A DNA stretch of 64,000 nucleotides, from NCBI RefSeq assembly GCF_900108945.1, contig NZ_FNYE01000019.1, positions 62,001 through 126,000 of the forward strand. Direction: 5' to 3'. The notes under the pieces are model-generated. The model ran no database searches and was not told the DNA's origin. It saw only the letters and a list, made by a program, of their open reading frames with translations. Both the position numbers and the translations under genes were made by a program. The DNA is from Paraburkholderia diazotrophica. Lineage in GTDB: Bacteria > Pseudomonadota > Gammaproteobacteria > Burkholderiales > Burkholderiaceae. Positions 27,207-36,424 of this stretch are shown piece by piece. Each line of letters opens with the position of its first letter. Position 1 is the first letter of the stretch.

Positions 27207-28940
27207 TCATGCGCGCGAAGTGTTCTCGGCATGCGCCGCGTTCGCTGCGCGATACGCAAACGCGATGATGGGTCCGAGCGTGCCGCCACCCGCCCAATAC
27301 GCGCGCGCCGACGCCGACGCGACGCAATTGCCGACGCCATACAGGCCCTTGATGGGCACCTCGCGCACGTCGAGCACCTGGCCATGCGAATTCGTTTTCG
27401 GGCCGCCCTTCGTATCGAGATTGCCCGCGACGATCAGCGCCGCGTAGTACGGCCCTTTCACGCTGAGCGGATACATCGTTTCGTTTTTCTGATCGGCCTT
27501 CTTCTGGACGGGACCATTGAACAGCTTTTCGACGATACGTTCGCCGCGATGAAAATCCGCATCCTTGCCCGCCTTCGCGAAGTCGTTGAAACGCTTGATG
27601 GTCGCGTCGAGGTTCGGCACGAAGTCGTCGCTCAGCTGCATGCCGCCGAGCGCGTTCGCATGCTTCGCAAGCCGCTCGCGAATCGCGCTTGCCAGTTCCT
27701 GCAATGTATTGCCACGCAACACGTGTCTATCGTTCGAGCCGTGCGGCACGATCAGGCTGCCGTAGTCGTCGCTTGCACAATGGTCCTGCGCCTGTTGATC
27801 CCAGATCGAAATCAGCGCGAGATTCGGATACTCGCCTTTCGAGCCGTCCCATTGCGAGAACGTCGCGCACACTTCGTTGTAAGCGAGCTTCTCGTTGACG
27901 ACGCGCTTGCCATACCGGTTCACGTACAGCATCGAATCGCCCGTCGGTGTAAAGATGCCGGAGAGCGAGCCGTCTTTTGCGATCGCCTTGTCGAGCGAGA
28001 TCGGCGCCATCCACGAGTAGTTCATGTTGCGCAACTGCACGTCGAATGCGCTCGAAATGCGAACGAAGTCGCCTTCGTTGGTGACGGCCGCGCATCCGCC
28101 ATACACGGCGCCGTGCAGGAAATTCCTGCGCAACTCCGGATCGTGCGTAAAGCCGCCCGTCGCGAACACGACGGCTTTCTTCGCACGCGCGCGAAAGATC
28201 GTGCCTTCTTCCGTCAGCGCCTCGACGCCCGTCACCGCGCCATTTGCATCGACCAGTACTTTTTGCACGCGATAACCCGTGCGGATATCGACGCCGTCGC
28301 GCCGCGCTGCCGCGCTCATCGTACGGATTGCGACGCGGCCGCCATCGGACATGCTCGGCAAGCCGTCCTTCGGAAACAGCACGCGCCCACGCGGCGCCTT
28401 GTTTTCGGGCAGCTCGGCCCAGTAGTCCGGCACAGCCGCTTCGTGCCGGTATGGCAACGCGCCTTTCGATGCGAGCAATTCCGCAGCCGGCGACGCACTG
28501 TCATAGATCGCTTCGCACATCTCGTACTCCCAGTCGGAGAGGCCGCACTTCGGCAGCGAAGGATCATATTGCTCGGGCCGCGAAAGACGCGCGACGTAGC
28601 GCAGATAATCGTCCTTCGGATCGGCGATACCCGCGCGACGCATCGGCTCGTTATTGGGCACCCAGTACCAGAACGCCGCTTTCGCCGCCGTACCGCCGAC
28701 GCTGCCCGCCTTCTCGAGAATCGCGACGCGGTTGCCGAGCCAGCGCGAAAAGAGCGCACAGGGCAAGCCGCCGCCTCCGCCGCCGCACACGACGATGTCG
28801 TATTCCGCGTCGAATTTCAGTTGGTCGGCGGCTTTGGCTGAAAGCGTCACCGCACCGAATGCGGCGGCCGCCGTGCCCGCGCCCGCCGCCTTGATGAAAT
28901 TGCGCCGCGACGTGGCGGGCATCTGAATCTCGTCACTCAT
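27207..28940 (-). CDS. Tat-exported FAD-dependent dehydrogenase (fumarate reductase/ketosteroid dehydrogenase superfamily)
   Basis: This is a ~577-residue flavoprotein with a clear Tat signal, TSRRNFIKAAGAGTAAAAFG. FAD binding is shown by DIVVCGGGGGGLPCALFSRW, GGTAAKAAFWYW and the C-terminal segment GIYGVGN-like plus AGGGTLGPIIAFAYRAA. The family includes fumarate reductase, 3-ketosteroid-delta1-dehydrogenase and similar desaturases. The ATG at 28940 (MSDEIQ) is preferred because GGAG lies just upstream; longer starts at 28958 or 29003 are weaker. The enzyme would act in the periplasm and pass electrons to the adjacent cytochrome c. Substrate is unknown; the outer-membrane protein upstream suggests an imported hydrophobic or aromatic compound. 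Confidence 0.88.
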   Translation of the reverse strand: MSDEIQMPATSRRNFIKAAGAGTAAAAFGAVTLSAKAADQLKFDAEYDIVVCGGGGGGLPCALFSRWLGNRVAILEKAGSVGGTAAKAAFWYWVPNNEPMRRAGIADPKDDYLRYVARLSRPEQYDPSLPKCGLSDWEYEMCEAIYDSASPAAELLASKGALPYRHEAAVPDYWAELPENKAPRGRVLFPKDGLPSMSDGGRVAIRTMSAAARRDGVDIRTGYRVQKVLVDANGAVTGVEALTEEGTIFRARAKKAVVFATGGFTHDPELRRNFLHGAVYGGCAAVTNEGDFVRISSAFDVQLRNMNYSWMAPISLDKAIAKDGSLSGIFTPTGDSMLYVNRYGKRVVNEKLAYNEVCATFSQWDGSKGEYPNLALISIWDQQAQDHCASDDYGSLIVPHGSNDRHVLRGNTLQELASAIRERLAKHANALGGMQLSDDFVPNLDATIKRFNDFAKAGKDADFHRGERIVEKLFNGPVQKKADQKNETMYPLSVKGPYYAALIVAGNLDTKGGPKTNSHGQVLDVREVPIKGLYGVGNCVASASARAYWAGGGTLGPIIAFAYRAANAAHAENTSRA

Positions 28941-28987
28941 GGTTGTCTCCGGGGTCATTGCTTTCGATCGGTGAACATGGGCATCGC

Positions 28988-29953
28988 TTACCAGTAGTGC
29001 CACGCCTGCACGAGGACGGCATTGGTCATCGTCGTGTTGCGGCCCGATACCGAGTGCTGGTACTGAATGGAAAGCTGGTCGTACATCTTCTGGTGCACGA
29101 ATGGCAGGCTGTTCGGCTTGAACTGGAACAGCACGCCCGCGCCGACCGTCGTTTCGCGGTTCGCGCTGTTCCCCACGGGGATACCCAACGTCTGGTTAAA
29201 GGTGCCGCCGCTTGTCTGGTGATCGAGCGCGAAAAAAGGAATGGCGAAAGGATTGTCGGGCGGAGAAATGCTGTAGCCGATGCGCAGGTTCAGATGAAAC
29301 GTGTCGCCGGAGCTGAGATCGTCATGACCCGATTGCAGCGTCCGTCCGCGCAGAATGCCGCCGACGAGAAGATCCACGTTCACATGGCCATACCAGTCGT
29401 CGTAGAAGACGGAAGGCCAGAACGACCAGGTGTTGGTCGATACGCTGTTTTGTCCGATGGGCACCTGCACGTAGGCCTGAAAACCGAGCGTCGTCGCGGG
29501 CGCCGGGTTGTACCAGACGAGTCCGCCGATCAGCGGATCGCCGATCCCGCTTGCGGCGAATTGCGAGCCCTGTGTGCGGATTGCGGGCAACGTGATGCTC
29601 GCGTTGAACCCCACATGCGGCAACGACGGCAGCTTCCAGTAGTGGATGAACGTCGACAGTCCGACAAAGGTATTCGTGTCGGGGCCGTTTATCTGATTGC
29701 CGTGCGAATCGAACGCGCGGCTGTCGTGGTTCCACCAGATGTTTTCGCCGAACGAATCGTAAGTGCCCTCGAAGTCCGAGCTGAATTGCCACGTCTGCGG
29801 CCGGTCGGTTGCGAACGGTATGCCTGAAGCGTAGGCGGCATCGGCAAGCGGCAGCGTGCCCGTCATGCCGAGCAGCGCGACCAGCGTCCTGCCGCGCCGC
29901 CGCGCGCTGTGCCGCCAATGCCGAATGCGCTTGCGCGCCAATGGTGCTCTCAT
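28988..29953 (-). CDS. Outer-membrane transport-like protein (phenol MetA-pathway family)
   Basis: This is a 321-residue exported beta-barrel-like protein. A long basic N-terminus and LVALLGMTGTLPLADAAYA form the signal. The body has repeated amphipathic strands and signatures of the Phenol_MetA_deg family: FSSDFEGTYDSFGENIWWNH, IGDPLIGGLVWYNPAPATTL and a C-terminal strand QYQHSVSGRN. Such proteins accompany degradation genes for aromatic or hydrophobic compounds. GGAGACG lies immediately before the ATG. It is the first gene of the four-gene operon and is divergent from the AraC regulator. Confidence 0.8.
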   Translation of the reverse strand: MRAPLARKRIRHWRHSARRRGRTLVALLGMTGTLPLADAAYASGIPFATDRPQTWQFSSDFEGTYDSFGENIWWNHDSRAFDSHGNQINGPDTNTFVGLSTFIHYWKLPSLPHVGFNASITLPAIRTQGSQFAASGIGDPLIGGLVWYNPAPATTLGFQAYVQVPIGQNSVSTNTWSFWPSVFYDDWYGHVNVDLLVGGILRGRTLQSGHDDLSSGDTFHLNLRIGYSISPPDNPFAIPFFALDHQTSGGTFNQTLGIPVGNSANRETTVGAGVLFQFKPNSLPFVHQKMYDQLSIQYQHSVSGRNTTMTNAVLVQAWHYW

Positions 29954-30233
29954 CGTCGTCTCCGTTTTGGTGTCGTGTGCCGCGAGGCATGGAGTGCACC
30001 GTACGTCGACGTAATCAGCGGGTCTTTCAGGTTTCGCGCTTTACAGATTCCGGTCCAAAGTGCGCTATCAGGGTCGCTACCAGGATGAAAATCGCGGACG
30101 CGGCGTTCGCGAATGGCGAACCATGGGAACACGTCCGCGTCGATGCACTCTTCTATACTGGAGTGAATGCAGAAATACGAACGTCGAGCCGCAAGCGTGC
30201 GTCAGTGCGTCATCGACGGAAACGGAGACGAAC

Positions 30234-31091
30234 ATGACCGCATTGACCCAGCGACCGGCTGGCCGAACTATCGATGCATTCGCCGCCGTGCCCGGCGCAC
30301 GTGGGCTCGAGTACTGCATTTCGGGTGCACAGCCGTATACGTTCGACGTGCACAACACGTCGGATACCGTCTGTCTGCTGCTCGGCACGATCGTTTCGAA
30401 TACGCGTTACGACGACGGCCCAGCCCTTCCGCTCACGTTCCGCGCGGAGACAGCGGCATTTCATCCGCGCGGCGGAAGAATGCATATCGACGCGCAGCAG
30501 GTCCGCCTCGGCTTCGTTGCGTTTCGTTATTCCGACGAGTTCAAGCGCGGGATGAACGATGCGCATGCGGATGCATCGAGAAGCACCGTCAATCGCGACA
30601 ATCTCGGTGCTGATGCGATCCGCCATCTGGTGCGCTATGCACGGATCAAGACGGCATCGAATGCTGCGTTGCCCGTCGATTCGTGGGAAATCCAGTGTCT
30701 CGCAACGCTCGCGTGGATCGAAACGACGCGGCAACTGCAATCGGCTAAAGATCTTCACCCGTCGGCACTGTCGAGCGTCGAATTCGATCGCCTCGAACAG
30801 TATGTCGATGAGAACCTTGACTGCACATTGAGCTGCACGCAAATCGCCGCAACGCTCGATCTTCCCGTGCGGGTCGTCTCCGATGGCGTCAAAGCGCGAA
30901 CGGGCCATTCACTGTATCGCTTCGTGGTCGAAAAGCGCCTGAATGCAGCCGCACGCATGCTGCGCGTGACGGACACGCCGCTTTGCGATGTGGCCGCCGC
31001 CTGTGGCTTTTCTTCGCAGCAGCACATGACGGCGCTTTTTTCCGAGCGCATGGGTACGACGCCGTCGCGCTACAGAAAGCATGGCGCATGA
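30234..31091 (+). CDS. AraC-family regulator divergent from the FAD/cytochrome operon
   Basis: This is a 285-residue regulator. The N-terminal ~170 residues are a ligand-binding region without recognised motifs. The C-terminal ~100 residues contain two helix-turn-helix units: CTQIAATLDLPVRVVSDGVK and LCDVAAACGFSSQQHMTALF, closed by GTTPSRYRKH. The ATG at 30234 follows GGAGACG; the open frame upstream from 30060 looks non-coding. It is divergent from the outer-membrane gene with 280 bp between starts, the classic arrangement for a pathway-specific activator. Confidence 0.87.
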   Translation: MTALTQRPAGRTIDAFAAVPGARGLEYCISGAQPYTFDVHNTSDTVCLLLGTIVSNTRYDDGPALPLTFRAETAAFHPRGGRMHIDAQQVRLGFVAFRYSDEFKRGMNDAHADASRSTVNRDNLGADAIRHLVRYARIKTASNAALPVDSWEIQCLATLAWIETTRQLQSAKDLHPSALSSVEFDRLEQYVDENLDCTLSCTQIAATLDLPVRVVSDGVKARTGHSLYRFVVEKRLNAAARMLRVTDTPLCDVAAACGFSSQQHMTALFSERMGTTPSRYRKHGA

Positions 31092-31223
31092 GGCCGCGCA
31101 GAACCTTTGTGGTTTCCCCATGCTCAACGATGCGCGCGATCATATCCCGCCAGGCGCGTTCATCATTGCGTGAATGTGCTAGCCTGAGCGTCCACCATCC
31201 GACGTGATCTGGCGAGGCACAAA

Positions 31224-32189
31224 ATGGAACTGCGGCATCTGAGAATATTTTGTGCGGTCGCGGAGCACGGCAGCTTCACGGCGGCGGCTGAAAAAATCCA
31301 CAACGTGCAGTCGAATGTGACGATGCGCATCAAAGAGCTGGAAGCGGAATTGAACCAGCAGCTATTCATTCGACAGAAGAATGGCGTAGTGCTCACGTCG
31401 GCAGGGCAAATCTTCCTGGGCTACGCGCAGCGTATTCTTCAACTGACGGATGAGAGCCGCAATGCGTTGCTCGACAACGCATCGCCGCGAGGTCTATTGC
31501 GGCTCGGATCGATGGAAACGACAGCCGCGATCCGTTTGCCGAAAATCCTCGCCAAGTACCACCAGCAGTATCCGCAAGTTCAGCTATCGCTGATGACGGG
31601 CACGACAACTGAGTTGATCAAGGCCGTCGAATCTCATCGGCTGGATGGCGCTTTTGTTGGAGGCTTTCATCAGACTTCGTCGCTGTACCAGGAAGAAGTC
31701 TTTCATGAAGAACTGGTCCTCGTGAGCAGCAACGAATTCGACTCGCTGTCCGCTCTCACGAGCGAGATCTCGCGTCAGACTATCCTCGTCTTCAGGACGG
31801 GCTGTTTCTATCGTTCAACGCTCGAACACTGGTTCTATCAGGCGGGCATCATTCCCGGCCACATCATGGAACTGGGCACGCTGGACGGGATCATGTCGTG
31901 CGTCGCTGCCGGCATGGGCATCACGTTGCTGCCGCGATCGGTCGTGGCGAGCCACGGCGCGCGGCATTCCGTGCACTGTCATGAACTGCCGCGGGAATTT
32001 TCGAACGTCAAGACCATGTTCATCCGCAACAAGGACGCACTCGTCACGCCGGCGCTGACGGCGATGATCGAACTCGCGCATCAGCAGATTGCCGTGGATG
32101 GCAGCGCTCAGGAACCTGTCAGTGAAAATATCCTGACGACCGGGCTGGAACGTATCGACGCCGCGGAATCGAGCGCGAGCGTTCATTGA
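31224..32189 (+). CDS. LysR-family transcriptional regulator
   Basis: This is a 321-residue LysR regulator. The N-terminal winged helix is RHLRIFCAVAEHGSFTAAAE followed by QSNVTMRIKELEAEL. The effector-binding domain runs from about residue 92 (RGLLRLGSMETTAAIRLPKI). GCGAGG precedes the ATG. It lies 133 bp downstream of the AraC gene and is convergent with a nitronate monooxygenase gene. No adjacent divergent target is apparent, so its regulon is unknown. Confidence 0.92.
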   Translation: MELRHLRIFCAVAEHGSFTAAAEKIHNVQSNVTMRIKELEAELNQQLFIRQKNGVVLTSAGQIFLGYAQRILQLTDESRNALLDNASPRGLLRLGSMETTAAIRLPKILAKYHQQYPQVQLSLMTGTTTELIKAVESHRLDGAFVGGFHQTSSLYQEEVFHEELVLVSSNEFDSLSALTSEISRQTILVFRTGCFYRSTLEHWFYQAGIIPGHIMELGTLDGIMSCVAAGMGITLLPRSVVASHGARHSVHCHELPREFSNVKTMFIRNKDALVTPALTAMIELAHQQIAVDGSAQEPVSENILTTGLERIDAAESSASVH

Positions 32190-32306
32190 TTTGCTCGATG
32201 CTTCCAGAAGATATCGTCGTGCAAACGGATGCTGTAAAAGAGACGACGCGCCGTGAACCGATGATTTCGCTTCGCGACACGCCGTCACTTTCGCTTTCAT
32301 GCACGG

Positions 32307-33302
32307 TCAGGCGTAGCGCAAATGCACTTCCTTGAATGGTTCGCTTGAGCCTGCCTGAATACGTTCGCGGCTATTGCTCAAACCTTGGGCCAGTTCCGCC
32401 ACGCGCTCGGCCGCCGACATGACACAGTCGATTTTTCCCACGCCCTGGCCCGCATAGAGCGACAGCTTTTGCGCCATCTTCGGCTTGTCGATCGCACGCG
32501 CGCCGCCGCCGATAAAGCGCAACAGGTTCCACTTGTCGCGATTCGGGATCACGCGATGCGGCGTGCCGTATTTCCATCCGAACGAGTAACCCGTTCGATA
32601 CTCGGTGTCGTCGACGGTCGCTTCCACGATCTTCTGCTTATAAAGCGGATGCGCATTCGATTCTTCACACGCGACAAATGCGGTACCCACGAGCACGCCG
32701 CCCGCGCCCATTTCCATCACGGTTCGAACGTCATCGCGATTCGTAATGCCGCCCGCAGCCAGCACGGGCCGTCCTTCTGAAACATCGATAAGCGCAGGCA
32801 ACAGCGAAAGCAGCCCAATGGTGCCGCGATTCAAATGGCCGCCGCTCTCGCTGCCCTGGGCCGTGATGATATCGGCACCATGCGCAATTGCCTGTCGCGC
32901 AAGCTCGGCGGAGCCCACCTGAACCATCACGATCATTCCCGCGTCTTTTGCGCGCTTGATCATATCCGGGTAGTTCTCCGCATAGAACAGCGACAACATG
33001 CGAGGCTTTTCCTCAAGCACGATCTGAAACTGCGCTTCGAATACTTCCGGGCCGCCAAACGACGGCACGAGATTCACGCCGAACGGCTTGTCGGTCAGAC
33101 TCTTCGTTTCCCTCAGCCACTTGCGCAATGCGAGCGGTGGCAAGCGCAATCCGCCTATCGTGCCCATTCCGCCCGCGTTCGCGACGGCGGCGACGAGCTT
33201 CGGACCGGAAATGGCGGCCATGCCGGCGAGGAAGATCGGATATTCGACTCCGCAAAGCGCCGTGACAGCATTGCCGCCGAATTCATAACTGGTTGTGCTC
33301 AT
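32307..33302 (-). CDS. Nitronate monooxygenase-family flavoprotein, first
   Basis: This is a 331-residue FMN-dependent TIM-barrel enzyme of the 2-nitropropane dioxygenase/nitronate monooxygenase family. Motifs include YPIFLAGMAAISGPKLVAAV, AGGMGTIGGL, TAQGSESGGHLNRG with the catalytic His, and PVLAAGGITNRDDV. The reaction is oxidation of nitronates, or in some relatives other FMN chemistry. I place the start at ATG 33302 (MSTTSYEF); the frame extends into the upstream cytochrome b561 gene. It is the last gene of a four-gene operon with a symporter and cytochrome b561. Confidence 0.88.
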   Translation of the reverse strand: MSTTSYEFGGNAVTALCGVEYPIFLAGMAAISGPKLVAAVANAGGMGTIGGLRLPPLALRKWLRETKSLTDKPFGVNLVPSFGGPEVFEAQFQIVLEEKPRMLSLFYAENYPDMIKRAKDAGMIVMVQVGSAELARQAIAHGADIITAQGSESGGHLNRGTIGLLSLLPALIDVSEGRPVLAAGGITNRDDVRTVMEMGAGGVLVGTAFVACEESNAHPLYKQKIVEATVDDTEYRTGYSFGWKYGTPHRVIPNRDKWNLLRFIGGGARAIDKPKMAQKLSLYAGQGVGKIDCVMSAAERVAELAQGLSNSRERIQAGSSEPFKEVHLRYA

Positions 33303-33307
33303 GGTGT

Positions 33308-33919
33308 TTAAAGCTCCACACGTTTTCCAAGCATCCGTTTCAAGGCGTCGTTTTTCAGCACGAAATGGTTCTTGCACGCACCGTAGATATGCAGCGCCAA
33401 CCCGATCACAAACGGCGTGGCGCCGATCTTGAAGAGCGTGTCGAAGATTCGCGCCGCCTGATGATCCGGCAATATCGGCTCAGGAATGAACAACCCTCCG
33501 GGCAATTCGATCGGCAGACCAGCCGCCGACTTCGATAGCCACGCCGCGATCGGCAGCAGCGCCATCGCAAGCGCGAGTGCCGTCGCCACCGACCGGCTGA
33601 CGATCACTTCGACGGGATTCGGCGTGCCCACGGGCAACGGGTGATAAGACGTAATGCGCGCCCAAAACCGGTAGACCGATACAGGGAACAAGATTGCGCC
33701 AAGCAGGTTCAACACTTTCGTGAGTTCGCTGTTCGGCGAAACAGAAAGTGCGATTTCGATCGCGATGATAGCCAGCACGAGCGCGGCCACCACCCAATGA
33801 AGCACGATGGTAATCGGCGAAAAGCGCAAGCCGTTATCGCGCATCTGAAACCTGGACTTCACGCGCTCGCCGTCGTCCGAACGGGATTCCGACACGTATG
33901 AGGTTTGCAGCTTCGACAT
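33308..33919 (-). CDS. Cytochrome b561-family membrane protein
   Basis: This is a 203-residue integral membrane haem protein. Four helices are visible, including ITIVLHWVVAALVLAIIAIE with a haem-ligand His and VIGLALHIYGACKNHF with further His residues. It may receive electrons from quinol or carry superoxide oxidase-like activity. Starts at 33931 (MEWEM) and 33919 (MSKLQT) are both possible. It lies 20 bp after the symporter and 6 bp before the nitronate monooxygenase, so the three are co-transcribed. An atypical feature is the soluble loop VGTPNPVEVIVSRS between helices. Confidence 0.85.
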   Translation of the reverse strand: MSKLQTSYVSESRSDDGERVKSRFQMRDNGLRFSPITIVLHWVVAALVLAIIAIEIALSVSPNSELTKVLNLLGAILFPVSVYRFWARITSYHPLPVGTPNPVEVIVSRSVATALALAMALLPIAAWLSKSAAGLPIELPGGLFIPEPILPDHQAARIFDTLFKIGATPFVIGLALHIYGACKNHFVLKNDALKRMLGKRVEL

Positions 33920-33938
33920 TTCCCACTCCAATCAATAG

Positions 33939-35612
33939 CTAGTGACTGACCGCACCCGAAGAGCCAATGCCTGTTTGAGCGCGAACGAACTGATCGTCGA
34001 ACTTCTCACGCTCTACCGATGCTCGCGCGCCCTGATCGGTCAGCGAGCCGATCCACGTGAAGAAGAACGCGATCGTCATCGAAACGATGGCAGGGTAGTC
34101 GTATGGAAAGATCGCCGTCGCGTGCCCGAGTACTTTCACCCACACAGCGGGCGAAAGCACGACGAGGCTCACTGCGCTTACGAGGCCAGCGATGCCGCCC
34201 ATCAGCGCACCGCGCGTCGTCAGGCCTTTCCAGTAGATCGCCAGAGTCAGAATCGGAAAGTTGACGGATGCCGCGACACTGAACGTGAGCGCCACCAGAA
34301 ACGCGACGTTCTGATCCTTGAAAATAATGCCAAGAAGAATGGCGACGCCCGCGATGGCGATCGACGCGATTCTCGACACGCGTTTTTCCCGCGCGGCATC
34401 GGCGTTGTTTCGCTTGATCACCATCGCGTAGAGGTCGTGCGAGATCGCGGAGGTTCCCGCCATCGTGAGCCCCGCTACGACAGCCAGAATGGTTGCAAAT
34501 GCGACGGCCGACAGAAAGCCGAGTACGAAATCGCCGCCCAGGGCCTTGGCCAGATGCATCACCGGCATATTGCCGCCGCCGATCAGTTTGCCGCCGAGTA
34601 CGCCGTGCTCATAGAAGGCGGGATTGCGTCCGACGATCACAATCGCGGCAGTACCAAGCACGGTGACGACGAGAAAGAAATATCCGATGAACCCCGTCGC
34701 GACGAACACGGACTTGCGTGCTTCCTTTGCATCGGGCACGGTAAAGAAGCGCATCAGGATGTGAGGCAACCCCGACGTGCCGAATACCAGCCCCACCGAC
34801 AGCGAAAGCATCTCGAATGGATCGGCCACGAGTTTGCTCGGCAGCATGATGCCGCTTCCGCTCTTGTGTGCGGCAATAGCCTGTTCGAACATGTTGTCGA
34901 TCGAAAAGCCGAAATGGCTCAACGACAATATCGCCAGCAGGCTTGCGCCGAACAGCATCAGCACGGCCTTGATGATTTGCACCCACGTCGTCGCGACCAT
35001 TCCGCCGAACGTCACGTACACGGCCATCAGAATGCCGACCACCACGACGGCGTAGTTGTACTGAAGCCCGAATAGAAGCTGAATGAGCTGCCCTGCGCCC
35101 ACCATCTGCACGACCAGATAGAAGCAGACGACCGTCAACGAACCGAACGCCATCAGTGTCCGTATTCTCTGTTGGTCCAGCCTGAACGACGCGATATCGG
35201 CGATGGTGACCTGGCCCAGGTTTCTGATGCGTTCGGCAAAGAGAAACATCAACAGCGGCCACGCGACAAAGAAGCTCACCGCGTAAAGCATGCCGTCGTA
35301 GCCGTTGAAGAAGATCATGCTCGTGAGCCCGAGCAAAGCTGCCGCCGACATGTAATCGCCCGCGAGCGCGAGACCGTTCTGGAACCCGGTAATGCCGCCG
35401 CCCGCGTTGTAGAAGTCCTTCATCGACTTCGTCTTCGACGCGGACCAGTACGTGATGCCCAGCGTCGCGATCACGAACACGACGAACATCGCGATTGCAG
35501 TGATATTGAGCGGCTGCTTCTGAACTTTCTCCAACGCTTCAGGCGTGGCCATCGCCGCTTGTGCAACGAAAGCGGCGACCACAGCGACTGCCATTCTGAT
35601 CGGCGGCTTCAT
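33939..35612 (-). CDS. Sodium:solute symporter, ActP-like (monocarboxylate/acetate permease)
   Basis: This is a 557-residue SSS-family permease with about thirteen helices. The N-terminus looks like a cleavable signal (MKPPIRMAVAVVAAFVAQAAMA), as in ActP. The family core is WSASKTKSMKDFYNAGGGI, LALAGDYMSAAALLG, FRLDQQRIRTLMAFGSLTV and GMVATTWVQIIKAVLML. The substrate is likely a short-chain carboxylate. The start overlaps the stop of the DUF485 gene by four bases, a standard pairing (YjcH-ActP). It heads an operon with cytochrome b561 and a nitronate monooxygenase. Confidence 0.92.
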   Translation of the reverse strand: MKPPIRMAVAVVAAFVAQAAMATPEALEKVQKQPLNITAIAMFVVFVIATLGITYWSASKTKSMKDFYNAGGGITGFQNGLALAGDYMSAAALLGLTSMIFFNGYDGMLYAVSFFVAWPLLMFLFAERIRNLGQVTIADIASFRLDQQRIRTLMAFGSLTVVCFYLVVQMVGAGQLIQLLFGLQYNYAVVVVGILMAVYVTFGGMVATTWVQIIKAVLMLFGASLLAILSLSHFGFSIDNMFEQAIAAHKSGSGIMLPSKLVADPFEMLSLSVGLVFGTSGLPHILMRFFTVPDAKEARKSVFVATGFIGYFFLVVTVLGTAAIVIVGRNPAFYEHGVLGGKLIGGGNMPVMHLAKALGGDFVLGFLSAVAFATILAVVAGLTMAGTSAISHDLYAMVIKRNNADAAREKRVSRIASIAIAGVAILLGIIFKDQNVAFLVALTFSVAASVNFPILTLAIYWKGLTTRGALMGGIAGLVSAVSLVVLSPAVWVKVLGHATAIFPYDYPAIVSMTIAFFFTWIGSLTDQGARASVEREKFDDQFVRAQTGIGSSGAVSH

Positions 35613-35923
35613 TGAGCGCCTCCCGCGAGAATGCGAGCGGTCAACTGGTCGAACTCTCCGTTTGCGCGCCGAATGTAGATGCCCGTCAAAACCCACGTCC
35701 CGAGGATCAACATCGCGCCGACAGGCCAGCCGATCGTAATCGCACTTCCTGGATAAAGCCGCGTGGCAAGCACTTGCGGCGAGAAGCCCGCGATGAACAC
35801 AAAAGCGTAGTACGGCAGCAAGGTGCCTAACGTAAGCCATGCTACGAGCCTGCGTCGTCGGGCGACGAGTCGTTCGAATGCCGGCGACCGCCGGACGTCG
35901 TCATGCGCAGTGGAATCGACCAC
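35609..35923 (-). CDS. DUF485 membrane protein (YjcH-like), partner of the symporter
   Basis: This is a 104-residue protein with two hydrophobic helices (WLTLGTLLPYYAFVFIAGF and PVGAMLILGTWVLTGIYIR). The family is found with ActP-type symporters and is probably an accessory subunit. The gene ends with ATGA overlap into the symporter start. It begins the minus-strand operon; its promoter is in the 500-bp region shared with the divergent SDR gene. Confidence 0.9.
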   Translation of the reverse strand: MVDSTAHDDVRRSPAFERLVARRRRLVAWLTLGTLLPYYAFVFIAGFSPQVLATRLYPGSAITIGWPVGAMLILGTWVLTGIYIRRANGEFDQLTARILAGGAQ

Positions 35924-36424
35924 GATGTCTCCTGTAGTTCGTTACGGGTTAGGCGCATTGCGCTGCGCTCTTCCTCTTTTGCTCAACGATAGGAGCGCGA
36001 GTCGATCAAGTAAAATGATGTTTGATGATGCGTGCCATCACCGCGAGTGAAATGCCGCTTCGCCCGCTTCATTCAATGAGTAGCGGAATTCCGCACCAGT
36101 GAATTCCAGAAGGTGTACAGATCGCGCATTGCATCGGCCCGGCCTCGCGCTGGAACGAGGCTTGGCGTCCGGACCGTTATGACGCGACGTCAATAATCGC
36201 CCCACTGATACACCGTTTGGCGCCGCCCTATTCGCGTCGTCTGCGCGCACGCGCCGCCCGTCGGCTACTGACGTGCTCGCGCAAGGCATCCGCATTTGTT
36301 CCCACGCGTCAAAACTGTTTGTCCACTGCGGGTGTACGCAAGCGGATCGAGGAAGCCTAGATTGACGACCTAACGGCGCTGTCGATTCCCGACGGCAAAT
36401 GCCACCAACGTCTTGAGGTCAATC
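35924..36424. promoter_or_regulatory. Divergent control region, symporter operon / SDR-tautomerase operon
   Basis: This 500-bp gap lies between divergent operons and contains no convincing gene. It must hold both promoters. I could not assign boxes or a clear operator. Confidence 0.5.

Noticed and set aside
27231..28841. 536-residue open frame antisense to the FAD dehydrogenase
   Set aside because: Opposite a strongly supported gene, with no ribosome binding site or domain.
33942..35075. 377-residue open frame antisense to the symporter
   Set aside because: Shadow of the symporter gene; no motif.
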